Shown: positions 51,728 to 60,993 of the stretch, in pieces
Position numbering within the stretch: position 1 is the first letter of the stretch
How the letters are laid out: every line of letters starts with the position of its first letter
Source: Hyphomicrobiales bacterium
GTDB taxonomy: Bacteria; Pseudomonadota; Alphaproteobacteria; Rhizobiales; Rhizobiaceae
NCBI GenBank assembly: GCA_900469445.1
Contig: UBXM01000006.1
Location: 62,001-126,000 of the forward strand
DNA: 64,000 nucleotides
Direction: 5' to 3'
The notes under the pieces: model-generated
What the model was told of the DNA's origin: nothing
The model's database searches: none
Seen by the model: only the letters and a program-made list of their open reading frames with translations
Program-made: the position numbers and the translations under genes

Positions 51728-53011
51728 CTAGGCCTTGTCCAGCGCTTGAACGAGGTCGGCGATCAGGTCGTCGGGATGTTCGATGCCGATCGACAGCCGG
51801 ATCGTCGAGTCGAGCACGCCGATGCGCTGGCGCACATCGGCCGGCACGCCCGAATGGGTCATTGTGGCGGGATGAGAGCCGAGAGATTCCGTTCCTCCGA
51901 GACTGACCGCGAGTTTGACGATCTGCAGCGCGTTCAGAAACCGGAATGCGGCCGGCTGCCCGCCCTCTATGTCGAATGAGAAGGTCGAGCCGGCACCGCT
52001 GCATTGTGCCGCGAACACGCGACCGACCGCCGATGCCGGGTCCGCGAAGCCGAGATAGTGAAGTTTCGCGACCTTGGGATGCGTTTTCAGGAATTCGGCA
52101 ATCGCCTTCGCGTTGTTATCGGCGCGCTCCATGCGGATTTGCAGCGTTTCCAGCGAGCGGCCAAGCATCCAGCATGAATGGGGATCGAGCTGCGTTCCGA
52201 TCGACCCCCTCAAAGACCGTATCTGGGTAATGAGGGCTTTGCTGCCGAGAGCCGCTCCCGCGATCAGATCCGAATGGCCCCCGACATATTTCGTCAGCGA
52301 GTAGAGTGAGATATCGGCGCCATGCTGAAGCGGTCGCTGAAAGACCGGGCCGAGCAAGGTGTTGTCGCAGGCGACGATGGGCCGGTGTCCCTGCTGCTCG
52401 CCGATCCTGTCGGCGATCCGCCTGACCAAGGCGATATCCACGAGACCGTTGGTCGGATTGGCGGGAGTTTCGATAAGCACCACCGAGACGCGCCCCTTCG
52501 TCATCGCCTCTTCTGCTGCTTTAGTCATCGAGCTTTCATCAACCCCGTCGGCAAACCCCACCGCGGCGACGCCAAGGTTGGAAAATGTCTTGGACAGCAG
52601 GGTTTCCGTTCCGCCGTAAAGCGGCTGCGAATGGAGAACCACGTCGCCCGGACGCACGAAGGCGAGCAGGGTCGTCGAGATGGCCGCCATGCCGGAGGCA
52701 AATACCGCTCCGCTTTCCGCACCCTCATAAATCGCGAGCCGATCCTCGACGATTTCGCTGTTGGGGTGATTGAAGCGGGAATAGACCAGCCCCGCGCCGC
52801 GCCCTTCCGGCGGCATCTTGCGGCCGGATACGTAATCGAAGAAATCGCGGCCATCCTCCGCGGACTTGAAAACGAAGGTGGATGTGAGGAATACCGGAGG
52901 CTTGACCGCGCCTTCGGAAAGGTCCGGATCGTAACCGTAATTCAGCATCTGTGTTTCCGGATGCAGTGCATGGTTGCCAATGCTGGTTTTCGACGGATGC
53001 GGCGAGGTCAT
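51728..53011 (-). CDS. cystathionine gamma-synthase/methionine gamma-lyase family PLP enzyme
   Basis: This 427-residue Cys/Met metabolism PLP enzyme has the pyridoxal lysine Lys241 in [15 protein letters not shown]. Substrate- and cofactor-binding segments are [35 protein letters not shown] near 77, [11 protein letters not shown] near 129, [14 protein letters not shown] near 180 and [14 protein letters not shown]. The family makes or cleaves C-S bonds of cysteine, homocysteine and methionine. Sequence alone does not separate synthase from lyase. It is a single gene, downstream of an Rrf2 regulator on the opposite strand, which may link it to sulfur control. Confidence 0.9.
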   Translation of the reverse strand: MTSPHPSKTSIGNHALHPETQMLNYGYDPDLSEGAVKPPVFLTSTFVFKSAEDGRDFFDYVSGRKMPPEGRGAGLVYSRFNHPNSEIVEDRLAIYEGAESGAVFASGMAAISTTLLAFVRPGDVVLHSQPLYGGTETLLSKTFSNLGVAAVGFADGVDESSMTKAAEEAMTKGRVSVVLIETPANPTNGLVDIALVRRIADRIGEQQGHRPIVACDNTLLGPVFQRPLQHGADISLYSLTKYVGGHSDLIAGAALGSKALITQIRSLRGSIGTQLDPHSCWMLGRSLETLQIRMERADNNAKAIAEFLKTHPKVAKLHYLGFADPASAVGRVFAAQCSGAGSTFSFDIEGGQPAAFRFLNALQIVKLAVSLGGTESLGSHPATMTHSGVPADVRQRIGVLDSTIRLSIGIEHPDDLIADLVQALDKA

Positions 53012-53204
53012 GGTGGTCTCCTGGCTCGGCTGGCGGCGAGTGCCACCTGATCATGTCTTTAAATCTGGTGCGATTGGACGCAGTTGGAAGATGATGAAGT
53101 CTGCATCTTTTGCAGAAGCCACGCCAATCGAAACTGAAACCGCGCATAGGCAAGCCTGCCGAACCAGTCACGATCCGGCAGGTTTCGTGCAGATATTTTG
53201 CGGC

Positions 53205-54368
53205 TCAGGCGCGCTTGGCGCCGGACGAGACGATGTCGAGATAGACGGCGATGACCAGGATGATGCCCTTGATGATCTGCTGCCAGAACGTATCGACGCC
53301 CAGCATCGACATGCCGTTATCTAAGCTCGCCATGATCAGTGCGCCGACAAGCGCCCCGATGACGGACCCGACGCCACCGCGCATCGAGGTGCCGCCGATG
53401 AAGCAGGATGCGATCGCATCGAGTTCGCCGCCGAAGCCGGCGGACGGGGTGCCGGCGGCAAGTCGCGCCGTCGTGGTGATCCCGGCCAGCGCCGCCATCA
53501 GGCCCATCAGGCCGAATACGACCATCTTGACCAGATTGACGTTGACGCCGGAGAGCCGGGTGGCTTCCGAATTGGAGCCGACCGCATAGATATAACGGCC
53601 GAACACCGTTCCCTTGGCGATGATCGTGAAGATGCCCAGCACGAAGAGCAGCATGAGTACGGGCACCGGAATGCCCTGATAGGAATTCAGCACCAGCACG
53701 AAGCCCAGGATGAACAGGCCGATGACGACGAGCCTGACGGCTTCCATGACCGGTGTCGGTACCTTGAGATTATGCTGGAGACGCTTGCGGCGGGTTCTGA
53801 ACGCCATGAACAGCAGAACGAGGAAAAGCAGGATGGCGCATGCGTTGCCGAGCCAGCCGGGCAGGTAGCCCTGGCCGATATAGCGCAGTTCGGGGGAAAC
53901 CGGGGCAATGGTGATGCCGCCGGTGAGACCCAGCACCGCCCCTCGAAAGGCGAGCTGGCCGCCGAGCGTGACGATGAAGGAGGGGATACCGAGATAGGAG
54001 GTCATCCAGCCGTTCATCAGGCCCAGTGCGGCACCTGCCAGAAGGACGAAGGAGACCGTCCCGGCAAGTGGCCAGCCATAGACGACATCGAGGATCGCGG
54101 CGATGCCGCCGAGCAGACCGAGAAGCGATCCGACCGACAGATCGATCTCCCCGGCGACGATGACGAAGACCATTGCGGCGGCGAGAATGCCGGTGATGGC
54201 CATCTGGCGCAGCAGGTTGGAAAAGTTGCGGGCCGTCAGGAAGCCGGAGACGCCCGTATCGGTATTATAGGTGAGATAACCGAACAGAAGCCAGATTAGG
54301 GCGACGACGATCAACAGCGCTACAATCTTGTTTTCGGAAAGGAATTTTCGAAGATTTATATTCGTCAT
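53205..54368 (-). CDS. xylH: xylose ABC transporter permease
   Basis: This 387-residue inner-membrane permease of the CUT2 class has about ten membrane helices. Family segments: MAITGILAAAMVFVIVAGEIDLSVGSLLGLLGG near 72, MTSYLGIPSFIVTLGGQLAFRG near 122, and GGELDAIASCFIGGTSMRGGVGSVIGALVGALIMASLDNGMSMLGV near 315. It is the last gene of the xylFGH operon, 35 bp after xylG. The xylose assignment rests on the XylR-like regulator and the XylF-like binding protein next to it. Confidence 0.9.
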   Translation of the reverse strand: MTNINLRKFLSENKIVALLIVVALIWLLFGYLTYNTDTGVSGFLTARNFSNLLRQMAITGILAAAMVFVIVAGEIDLSVGSLLGLLGGIAAILDVVYGWPLAGTVSFVLLAGAALGLMNGWMTSYLGIPSFIVTLGGQLAFRGAVLGLTGGITIAPVSPELRYIGQGYLPGWLGNACAILLFLVLLFMAFRTRRKRLQHNLKVPTPVMEAVRLVVIGLFILGFVLVLNSYQGIPVPVLMLLFVLGIFTIIAKGTVFGRYIYAVGSNSEATRLSGVNVNLVKMVVFGLMGLMAALAGITTTARLAAGTPSAGFGGELDAIASCFIGGTSMRGGVGSVIGALVGALIMASLDNGMSMLGVDTFWQQIIKGIILVIAVYLDIVSSGAKRA

Positions 54369-54403
54369 TTATAAAACGCCTTCTGCAGCCGTGGCCGTGT
54401 GTT

Positions 54404-55936
54404 TCAGGCCATTTGCTTGGCCTGGCCCAAAGCCGCGGTCAGCACATGTTCCTGGGTCAGGTTGTCATTGACGAAATCGCCGCGCAGCTGGCCTTCCCCG
54501 ATCACAAGCACACGATCGGAGATGCCCAAGACTTCGGTCAGTTCTGACGACACCATCAGAACCGCTACGCCAGCCTTGGCGAGCGCGAAAATTAGTTTGT
54601 AGATTTCATACTTCGCGCCGACATCGACGCCACGGGTCGGCTCGTCGAGGATGAGTAGGCGGGGTTCCGGCAACATCATCTTGGAGAGAACGGCCTTCTG
54701 CTGGTTGCCGCCGGAGAGCGATGCAATGGGCAGCATGGGATCGGCGGTCTTGATCTTGAGACGCAGAATCTCGGCCTGAATTTGCGCGAGTTCCTCATGT
54801 TCATCGATCAGGCCGAAGGCCGCGAAACGGTTGAGCACCGAAATCGTCATGTTGTGGCCGACACCGATGATCGGCAGGATGCCGCTCCGTTTCCTGTCTT
54901 CCGGCACCATGCAGATGCCGGCCTTGACGGCATCGCGCGGTGACCTGATGGTGATCTCCCGGCCGTCGAGATGGACGCTTCCCTTGTGGTTGCCGCCATA
55001 GGCCCCGAACAGGGTCGAAACCAGTTCCGTCCGACCTGCCCCGACCAAGCCGGCTATGCCTAGAATCTCTCCCTTGCGGATCTGGAACGATACGTCGTCC
55101 ACGACCTTCCGCTCGGGATTGGTGACATCCCAGCAGGAGACGTTGCGCGCTTCCAGAACGACCTCGCCAATCGCATGGTCCTCCCTCGGATAGAGGTTCC
55201 TCATCTCGCGCCCGACCATCATCGTCACGATACTGGCGGTTGTCAGTTCGCTCATCGGGCGGGTGGCGATATGGGTGCCGTCGCGAATGACCGTGACCGT
55301 GTCGGAAATTTCGGCCACTTCCTCGAGTTTGTGGGAAATGTAGACGCAGGCAAGCCCCTCTGCCTTCAGGCTTTTCACGAGGTCGAGCAGGGTGCGGATC
55401 TCGGTTGCCGTGAGCGCCGATGTCGGCTCGTCGAGGATCAGCAGTTTGGCATTCTTGTTGAGTGCCTTGGCGATCTCGATGAGCTGCTGCTTGCCGCCGG
55501 AATAGTTGAGAACGGGCAGCGCCGGATTGATGTCGTGGACATTCAGCTTGGCGAGCAGCTCCTGGGCCCGGGCATTCATCGCATCGTAATCGAGAAAACC
55601 GCGATTGCTGATCTCGGACCCGAGGAAGATGTTTTCCGCCACCGAAAGATGCGGAACCATCATCAGTTCCTGATGGATGATGGCGATACCGGCCTTTTCC
55701 GTTTCGCGGATGGACGAGGCTTTTAGCTCCCGGCCTTCCCACAGGATTTCGCCCTCCCAGGTGCCATGGGGATAGACCGCCGACAGGACCTTCATCAGCG
55801 TCGACTTTCCGGCTCCGTTCTCACCGCAGAGGCCGACACATTCTCCACGGAGGACCTTGAGATGAATTCCATCCAGAGCCTTCACACCGGAAAAGCTCTT
55901 GGAGATATTCTTCATTTCGAGAAGAAATTCAGGCAT
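54404..55936 (-). CDS. xylG: xylose ABC transporter ATPase (two cassettes)
   Basis: This 510-residue CUT2 ATPase has two nucleotide-binding domains. The first has Walker [10 protein letters not shown] near 38, a signature region [15 protein letters not shown] near 144 and Walker [13 protein letters not shown]. The second has [10 protein letters not shown] near 295 in place of a full Walker A, as is normal for this class, then signature [15 protein letters not shown] near 395 and Walker [15 protein letters not shown]. It would power XylH. It follows xylF after 62 bp that contain a strong hairpin. Confidence 0.93.
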   Translation of the reverse strand: MPEFLLEMKNISKSFSGVKALDGIHLKVLRGECVGLCGENGAGKSTLMKVLSAVYPHGTWEGEILWEGRELKASSIRETEKAGIAIIHQELMMVPHLSVAENIFLGSEISNRGFLDYDAMNARAQELLAKLNVHDINPALPVLNYSGGKQQLIEIAKALNKNAKLLILDEPTSALTATEIRTLLDLVKSLKAEGLACVYISHKLEEVAEISDTVTVIRDGTHIATRPMSELTTASIVTMMVGREMRNLYPREDHAIGEVVLEARNVSCWDVTNPERKVVDDVSFQIRKGEILGIAGLVGAGRTELVSTLFGAYGGNHKGSVHLDGREITIRSPRDAVKAGICMVPEDRKRSGILPIIGVGHNMTISVLNRFAAFGLIDEHEELAQIQAEILRLKIKTADPMLPIASLSGGNQQKAVLSKMMLPEPRLLILDEPTRGVDVGAKYEIYKLIFALAKAGVAVLMVSSELTEVLGISDRVLVIGEGQLRGDFVNDNLTQEHVLTAALGQAKQMA

Positions 55937-55959
55937 CGTACCCTCGTAATGGTCGAAGG

Positions 55960-55990
55960 CCCCGAAACCATTCCGTGGTTCCGGGGCCGT
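55960..55990 (-). terminator. intercistronic hairpin between xylF and xylG
   Basis: GGCCCCG-A-AACCA and TGGTT-C-CGGGGCC form a 12-bp stem with one internal mismatch and a 5-base loop, 8 bp after the xylF stop. There is no T-run. It probably protects the xylF transcript end and lowers downstream expression. Confidence 0.55.
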
Positions 55991-55998
55991 TCCCTCGT

Positions 55999-57015
55999 TT
56001 ACTTCAGGCCGATCTGTTCCTTGGTGTAGAACCCATCCTTCACATAGACGTCGATATTTTCCTTGGTGACGGCGGTTGGCGTCAGCAACAGAGTATCCAC
56101 GTCCTTGGTCCCGTTGTTGATCTTCGAATTGAACGCCGGCGTTTCACCCTTCACCATCTGCACCGTGAGTTTTGCAGCTTCGGATGCAATCAGCTTCAGC
56201 GGCTTGTAGACGGTCACGGTCTGCGTTCCATCAAGCAGCCGCTTGACGGCAGCAAGATCGGAATCCTGCCCGGAAACCGCGGTCTTTCCGGCAAGGTTCT
56301 GGGCGGCGAGTGCCTGGATCGCGCCGCCGGCAGTGCCGTCATTGGAAGCAACCACGGCATCGATCTTGTTGTCTGCAGCCGTCAGTGCGTTTTCCATGAT
56401 CGAGAGCGCTTCAGTCGGGCTCCACTCCTTGACCCACTGGGAGCCGACGATCTTCACCTTGCCGGCATCCACGGCAGCTTTCAGGGCTTTTTCCTGGCCG
56501 GCGCGCAGATATTTGGCGTTGTTGTCGGTCGGCGAACCGCCAAGAAGGTAATAATTGCCCTCGGGTTTCACCTTCAGGACGTTCTCGGCCTGCATGAAGC
56601 CGACACGTTCGTTGTCGAAGGAGATATAGGCGTCGATATCGGCATTGAGGATCAGTCGGTCATAGGAAAGAACCTTGATGCCGGAGGCCTTTGCGTCGGC
56701 GACGACCGCATCGAAGACCTTGGAATTCATCGGCACGATGACGATCGCGTCGACGCCCTGGGCGATCAGGTTTTCAACCTGCTTGACCTGTTTCTCCTCA
56801 TTGCCGTCGGCGGACTGGACGCTGACCTTGGCGCCCAAGCCCTCGGCTGCGGCAACGAAATAGTCGCGGTCGCGTACCCAGCGTTCAACGCGCAGGTCAT
56901 CGATCGAAAAGCCGATCACCGGCTTGTCGGGAGATGCATTCGCCACACCGGTCATGGCATGAAAACCGGCCGCGATGCCGAACGCCGCAGTCGTGAACAA
57001 AAGAAATTTCTTCAT
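55999..57015 (-). CDS. xylF: xylose-binding periplasmic protein
   Basis: This 338-residue protein has a Sec signal peptide ([24 protein letters not shown], cleaved near ANA-SPDKP). It has the XylF-like ribose/xylose-binding fold: [32 protein letters not shown] near 33, [68 protein letters not shown] and [17 protein letters not shown]. These phrases are close to E. coli XylF. It has a strong GAGGAGG ribosome-binding site and a structured leader. It heads the xylFGH operon downstream of xylR. Confidence 0.94.
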   Translation of the reverse strand: MKKFLLFTTAAFGIAAGFHAMTGVANASPDKPVIGFSIDDLRVERWVRDRDYFVAAAEGLGAKVSVQSADGNEEKQVKQVENLIAQGVDAIVIVPMNSKVFDAVVADAKASGIKVLSYDRLILNADIDAYISFDNERVGFMQAENVLKVKPEGNYYLLGGSPTDNNAKYLRAGQEKALKAAVDAGKVKIVGSQWVKEWSPTEALSIMENALTAADNKIDAVVASNDGTAGGAIQALAAQNLAGKTAVSGQDSDLAAVKRLLDGTQTVTVYKPLKLIASEAAKLTVQMVKGETPAFNSKINNGTKDVDTLLLTPTAVTKENIDVYVKDGFYTKEQIGLK

Positions 57016-57068
57016 AACTCAAACCTCCTCTTTGATGGCGGCCGTAACCGGCGCGCTTTCCAACACCA

Positions 57069-57179
57069 GTGCCCTGTGGGCACGGGTCCGCAACCGGAGG
57101 AATGCTCCGTTGCGGTCGTTGCCTCTTGATATGGCGTGTCGCCACCTCCGTAACTTCTCCGCGAAAACGCGGCAGTTAC
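57069..57179 (-). other. three tandem hairpins in the xylF leader
   Basis: Within the 331-bp gap between xylR and xylF three stem-loops occur. One is GTAACT/AGTTAC around CCGCG-AAAA-CGCGG (57150-57179). The second is CCGCAACCGGAG/CTCCGTTGCGG with one bulge (57088-57115). The third is GTGCCC-TGT-GGGCAC (57069-57083). All would be transcribed if the promoter at 57195-57222 is used. The role is unknown: stabilising or attenuating leader, or a protein-binding site. Confidence 0.45.
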
Positions 57180-57194
57180 CTCCTCAAGGTGCAT

Positions 57195-57222
57195 TTGATA
57201 CGGCGCTTTCGGTGGGTTGCAA
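57195..57222 (-). promoter_or_regulatory. candidate xylF promoter
   Basis: On the minus strand TTGCAA (57222-57217) and TATCAA (57200-57195) are separated by 16 bp, matching the -35 and -10 consensus at four of six bases each. It lies upstream of the structured xylF leader. This is a weak motif-only prediction. Confidence 0.35.
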
Positions 57223-57346
57223 GGAGGATGTGATGCACGTACCTCAATCGCGACAATCTATCGCATTCATTAGCTACGGCATGTTCGGGAGAGGCTTGTT
57301 GAGGCGCCAGATACGCGCATCCATGACCCGGCTCTGGGGTGCCGGA

Positions 57347-58531
57347 TCAATCAGCGACAGTGTTTCTCTGGTATTCGCGCGGGCTGCATCCAAGTTCACG
57401 CTTGAATACCGTGTGCATGTATTGATTGCTGGTGAAACCGCTCAACTCCGCCACCCTTTCGAGCGGAAGACTGAGATCCGCCAGCAGTTTCTGGGCCGTT
57501 TGAAGCCGGTAGGCCAGCATGTCGTCATGGACGGTATAGCCGAAGGCGCGGCGGAAATGCGTTTCCAGTGTCGTTCGGGAAACCCCGACATAGGCTGCCA
57601 CCTGGGCGACCTTTATGCCTTGGCCGGCGAACTGGCGGATATAATGGCGCGCGCGCATCACATAAGGGTCGTAGATCGGCTGGTATCTGGAGGACATTTG
57701 CGCGTTCAGCCCGGCTGGCGGGATGATCACGCGGTTCTCATCCAGTGTCGCACCGATCAGGCGGCGATGCAGCATCGCAGCGGCCGTCTGCCCCATGCTG
57801 CGCGTACCCTGCCGCACGGAGCTGATCGGTATGCGGGTCAGCATGCGCAGCAGTGGATCGTCGTCGATACCGACGATCGAGACCTGTTCGGGAACGGCGA
57901 TATCGGCAAGGATGCAGGCCTGCAGGATATGGCGCGCGCGAGAATCCGTTACCGCGATCACACCGATCGGCTTTGGCAGGTTTTTCAGCCAGGCGATCAC
58001 GTCGGTCAGGATATCGTCCCAGTCCAGCCCGAACGTGCCTTGGCCCTTGAAGATTTCCGGCTTGGCGCAATCCCGTGCGCAGAGCTTCAGATAGGCTTTT
58101 TCCCGCTCCTCCGACCAGCGGTAGGAGCGGGTTTCCGGCAGGCCGTAAAAGGCAAAATGCGGCAGGCCCATATCGACGAGATGGGTATAGGCTTCGGTCA
58201 CCAGCTTTTCGTTATCGGTCGCCACATAGGGAAAGTTGCGGGGATAGTCGGCATTCCGATGATAGGAGCCGCCGACACCGATCACCGGTATCGACACTTC
58301 CGACAGTGCCCTGACGAAATCTGGATCATCGAAATCCGCGATGATGCCGTTGCCCGACCAGTCGGCGATCCCTGCGACGCTGTCGCGAAAATCCTCATGC
58401 AGCAGCATGTCCCAGACGGCGCGCGTCGATTTCACGTAATCGCAGACGCCGGCGATGATCTCCCGACCGTAACTTCCGCGCGCCTTGAAAAGCAGCGCGA
58501 CCTGATACCCATTGCGTTTCTTCGCGGTCAT
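57347..58531 (-). CDS. xylR: xylose-responsive AraC-family regulator
   Basis: This 394-residue protein has the XylR layout: an N-terminal LacI/PBP-like sugar-binding domain (QVALLFKARGSYGREIIAGVCDYV, GIIADFDDPDFVRAL, SIVGIDDDPLLRMLTRIPISSV) and a C-terminal AraC DNA-binding domain with two helix-turn-helices (GIKVAQVAAYVGVSRTTLETHFRRAFG; LERVAELSGFTSNQYMHTVFKRELGCSPREYQ). It probably activates xylFGH downstream and the divergent xyloside operon when xylose binds. The start is the ATG at 58531, with GGAGG five bases upstream. Earlier in-frame ATGs have no such site. Confidence 0.92.
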   Translation of the reverse strand: MTAKKRNGYQVALLFKARGSYGREIIAGVCDYVKSTRAVWDMLLHEDFRDSVAGIADWSGNGIIADFDDPDFVRALSEVSIPVIGVGGSYHRNADYPRNFPYVATDNEKLVTEAYTHLVDMGLPHFAFYGLPETRSYRWSEEREKAYLKLCARDCAKPEIFKGQGTFGLDWDDILTDVIAWLKNLPKPIGVIAVTDSRARHILQACILADIAVPEQVSIVGIDDDPLLRMLTRIPISSVRQGTRSMGQTAAAMLHRRLIGATLDENRVIIPPAGLNAQMSSRYQPIYDPYVMRARHYIRQFAGQGIKVAQVAAYVGVSRTTLETHFRRAFGYTVHDDMLAYRLQTAQKLLADLSLPLERVAELSGFTSNQYMHTVFKRELGCSPREYQRNTVAD

Positions 58532-58734
58532 CTCATCCTCCATCAGACCCCGATTCATCAGCGCTATCAACTTGTCGGCGTTTGCAAGAAAAACCTTCGC
58601 ATTCATCAAGACTGTTAAAAATTATAACGGGGGGTGCAAAACAGCATGGTCTAGGCTCCAAGCATGAGCCGGGTGTGGAGCCTCGGTTCGGAGGGATCTG
58701 GCGTCATCTGCCAGGCATATTGGAGGAAATTGTC

Positions 58735-59988
58735 ATGAAATCATTTTGCCTCGGGGCCGCAGCGGTCCTGGGATTGACTTTGGCTGGCTCTGCGCTGGCG
58801 GACGACGTCCGCATGCTGGCGATCGAGCCGAATGTTCCCGAAGGGCGGCAGTACTACCTCGACGTCGCAAAGGCGTATGAGGCGGAAAACCCCGGCACGA
58901 AAGTGCAGTTCGACTTTCTCGACGACACGTCATTCAAATCCAAGCTGCCGACGCTTCTTCAGTCATCCGCGCGTCCGGATGCCTTCTTCACCTGGACAGG
59001 CGGCGTGTTCGCAGAACAGGCCAAGGCCGGTGTGCTGAAGGATATCTCGGCCGATTTCACCGATGCCGACCGCAAGAATTACTCGCCCTCCGGCATCCAG
59101 TCGATGAGCCATGAGGGCAAGCTCTACGGCGTGCCGATGTATGCTGCGAGCGTCGTGCTCTGGTACAACAAGGCGCTTGTCGAAAAGGCTGGTGTCGACC
59201 CGAAGGCGATCAAGAACTGGGAAGACCTGCTTGCCGCTTCCAAGAAGATCCAGGGCGCCGGTATCGTGCCGATCGTGATGGGCGGCAAGGACAAATGGCC
59301 GATCGCTCTCTTTTATGGTCAGCTTGCTGCCCGTATTGCCGGCACGGACGGCGTCGCCGCCGCCGACAAGGGCGAGAACGACGGCTTCAACAACCCGTCC
59401 TTCATCCAGGCCGGCGAAGCGCTGAAACAGCTGGCCGATATCAAGCCGTTCCAGCCGGGTTACATGGATACGACGCAACCCAAGGCGGCCGGCCTGTTCG
59501 GTGACGGCAAGGGCGCCTTCTATCTGGCCGGCAACTTCCTGGTCGGCGCGCAGGCGCAGAACTCGGCCACGGGCAAGGGGCTTGGTGACGATCTCGACTT
59601 CATCACCTTCCCGGCGATCGAGGGCGGCAAGGGCGATCCGGCCGACACGTTTGGCGGCGTCAACGGCTGGCTGGTGACCAAGGATGCGGGCAAGTCGACC
59701 GTCGATTTCCTCAAGTTCCTGACCAACAACAAGAACCAGACCGAAGGTGGCCGCCTGAAGATCTGGCTGCCGATCGGCACGAATGCCCAGTCCGGCATTG
59801 CCGATCCGCGTCTGCGCCGGATCGCCGAGGATCTTTCCAAGGCTCCGCACCACCAGCTTTATCTCGACCAGATGCTCGGGGCCAGCGTCGGTGCTGCCCT
59901 GAACGATGCCGCAGCCCAGATCGTGACCGGCGACATCTCGCCGGAAGAGGCCGCAGCACTCGTCGAAGAAGCACGCGAGATGCGCTGA
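58735..59988 (+). CDS. sugar-binding protein for (probably) xylosides (SBP family 1)
   Basis: This 417-residue periplasmic protein has a signal peptide (FCLGAAAVLGLTLAGSALA, cleaved before DDVRM). It has a CUT1 family 1 fold: YEAENPGTKVQFDFLDDTSFKSKLPTLLQSSARPDAFFTW, YGVPMYAASVVLWYNKALVEKAG and GAFYLAGNFLVGAQAQ. It starts at 58735 behind GGAGGAAATT, divergent from xylR. It heads an operon with two permeases, a GH43 enzyme and an ATPase. A xylo-oligosaccharide or arabino-xyloside ligand is inferred from the GH43 and XylR context. Confidence 0.92.
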   Translation: MKSFCLGAAAVLGLTLAGSALADDVRMLAIEPNVPEGRQYYLDVAKAYEAENPGTKVQFDFLDDTSFKSKLPTLLQSSARPDAFFTWTGGVFAEQAKAGVLKDISADFTDADRKNYSPSGIQSMSHEGKLYGVPMYAASVVLWYNKALVEKAGVDPKAIKNWEDLLAASKKIQGAGIVPIVMGGKDKWPIALFYGQLAARIAGTDGVAAADKGENDGFNNPSFIQAGEALKQLADIKPFQPGYMDTTQPKAAGLFGDGKGAFYLAGNFLVGAQAQNSATGKGLGDDLDFITFPAIEGGKGDPADTFGGVNGWLVTKDAGKSTVDFLKFLTNNKNQTEGGRLKIWLPIGTNAQSGIADPRLRRIAEDLSKAPHHQLYLDQMLGASVGAALNDAAAQIVTGDISPEEAAALVEEAREMR

Positions 59989-60004
59989 CACCTCGCTTGA
60001 TGTG

Positions 60005-60029
60005 GGCGTGGCGATCCGTTCGCCACGCC
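60005..60029 (+). terminator. intercistronic hairpin after binding-protein gene
   Basis: GGCGTGGCGA and TCGCCACGCC form a perfect 10-bp stem with a 5-base loop between the binding-protein stop and the first permease gene. No T-run follows. It is the same arrangement as after the other binding-protein genes in the window. Confidence 0.55.
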
Positions 60030-60060
60030 TCACGCAACACCGGACATATCGAGGAATGAC

Positions 60061-60993
60061 ATGACGACCATGACCGGCTCACGCCCGACGCTGAGCCCGG
60101 CGGCGCGCATTGCGCGCATGCACAGACAAGGAAAGCTGACCGCTCTCCTGCTGTTTTTGCCGCCGGCCCTGGTACTCTTTACCCTTTTCGTCATCTGGCC
60201 GATTTTCAACGCCGCCAATCTCAGCTTCTTCAAATGGAGCGGTTATGGCGCGATCGACAATTTCATCGGCACCCAGAACTATCAGCGGCTCGCCAACCAC
60301 TCCGTCTTTCACCAGTCTTTGTGGAATTCGGTGAAGCTGATCCTGGCCTCGCTGTTCATCCAGATTCCGCTGGCGCTGACACTTGCCCTGCTCATCTACA
60401 AAAAGACGTCGGCCAACACGGCGTTCCGGCTGATTTTCTTCGCTCCCTATATTCTCGCCGAAATCGCCTCCGGTGTGATCTGGAGCTTCATCTTCGATGG
60501 TGATTTCGGGGTCTCGGGCCAGATCGCCGCAGCACTCGGGATCGATCCCTTCTACATCCTGGCCGACCGGCAATTCGCATTCCTCGCCATCATCACCGTC
60601 GTCGTGTGGAAATATTTCGGCTACCACATGATGATCTTTATCGCAGCGCTGCAGGCTGTGCCGGATGACCTGATCGAGGCCGCCGAAATCGATGGCGCGG
60701 GCCGTTGGCAGAAGGTGTTTTATGTCAAGCTGCCGCTGATCATGCACGCGATCAAGCTGTCGGCATTTTTTGCCATCGTCGGTGCGCTGCAGGTCTTCGA
60801 TATCATCATCCCGCTCACTAACGGCGGTCCGTCGAACTCCACCCATTCGATCGTCAGCTATCTCTACACCTATGGGCTTGCGCAGCTGAATGTCGGTTAT
60901 GGCGCGGCTGTCGGCGTGGTCCTGTTCGTGCTCTGCATGGTCACGGCCTTCAGCTACAGACGCCTCGCCATGGGCAAAGGAGGTGCATTATGA
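60061..60993 (+). CDS. sugar ABC transporter permease, MalF type
   Basis: This 310-residue inner-membrane permease has about six helices. Its features are an N-terminal helix ALLLFLPPALVLFTLFVIWPIFNAANLSF near 32, a cytoplasmic EAA loop DLIEAAEIDGAGRWQKVFYVKLPLI near 200, and DIIIPLTNGGPSNSTHSIVSYLYT near 250. It pairs with the MalG-type permease whose start overlaps its stop by 4 bp. It belongs to a CUT1 importer, probably for xylosides released by xylan breakdown. Confidence 0.92.
   Translation: MTTMTGSRPTLSPAARIARMHRQGKLTALLLFLPPALVLFTLFVIWPIFNAANLSFFKWSGYGAIDNFIGTQNYQRLANHSVFHQSLWNSVKLILASLFIQIPLALTLALLIYKKTSANTAFRLIFFAPYILAEIASGVIWSFIFDGDFGVSGQIAAALGIDPFYILADRQFAFLAIITVVVWKYFGYHMMIFIAALQAVPDDLIEAAEIDGAGRWQKVFYVKLPLIMHAIKLSAFFAIVGALQVFDIIIPLTNGGPSNSTHSIVSYLYTYGLAQLNVGYGAAVGVVLFVLCMVTAFSYRRLAMGKGGAL

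Noticed and set aside
57233..57346. A possible small gene between xylR and xylF starting at the ATG near 57233
   Set aside because: GGAGG precedes the ATG, but the frame continues antisense into xylR with no family features. I treat the region as leader and promoter.
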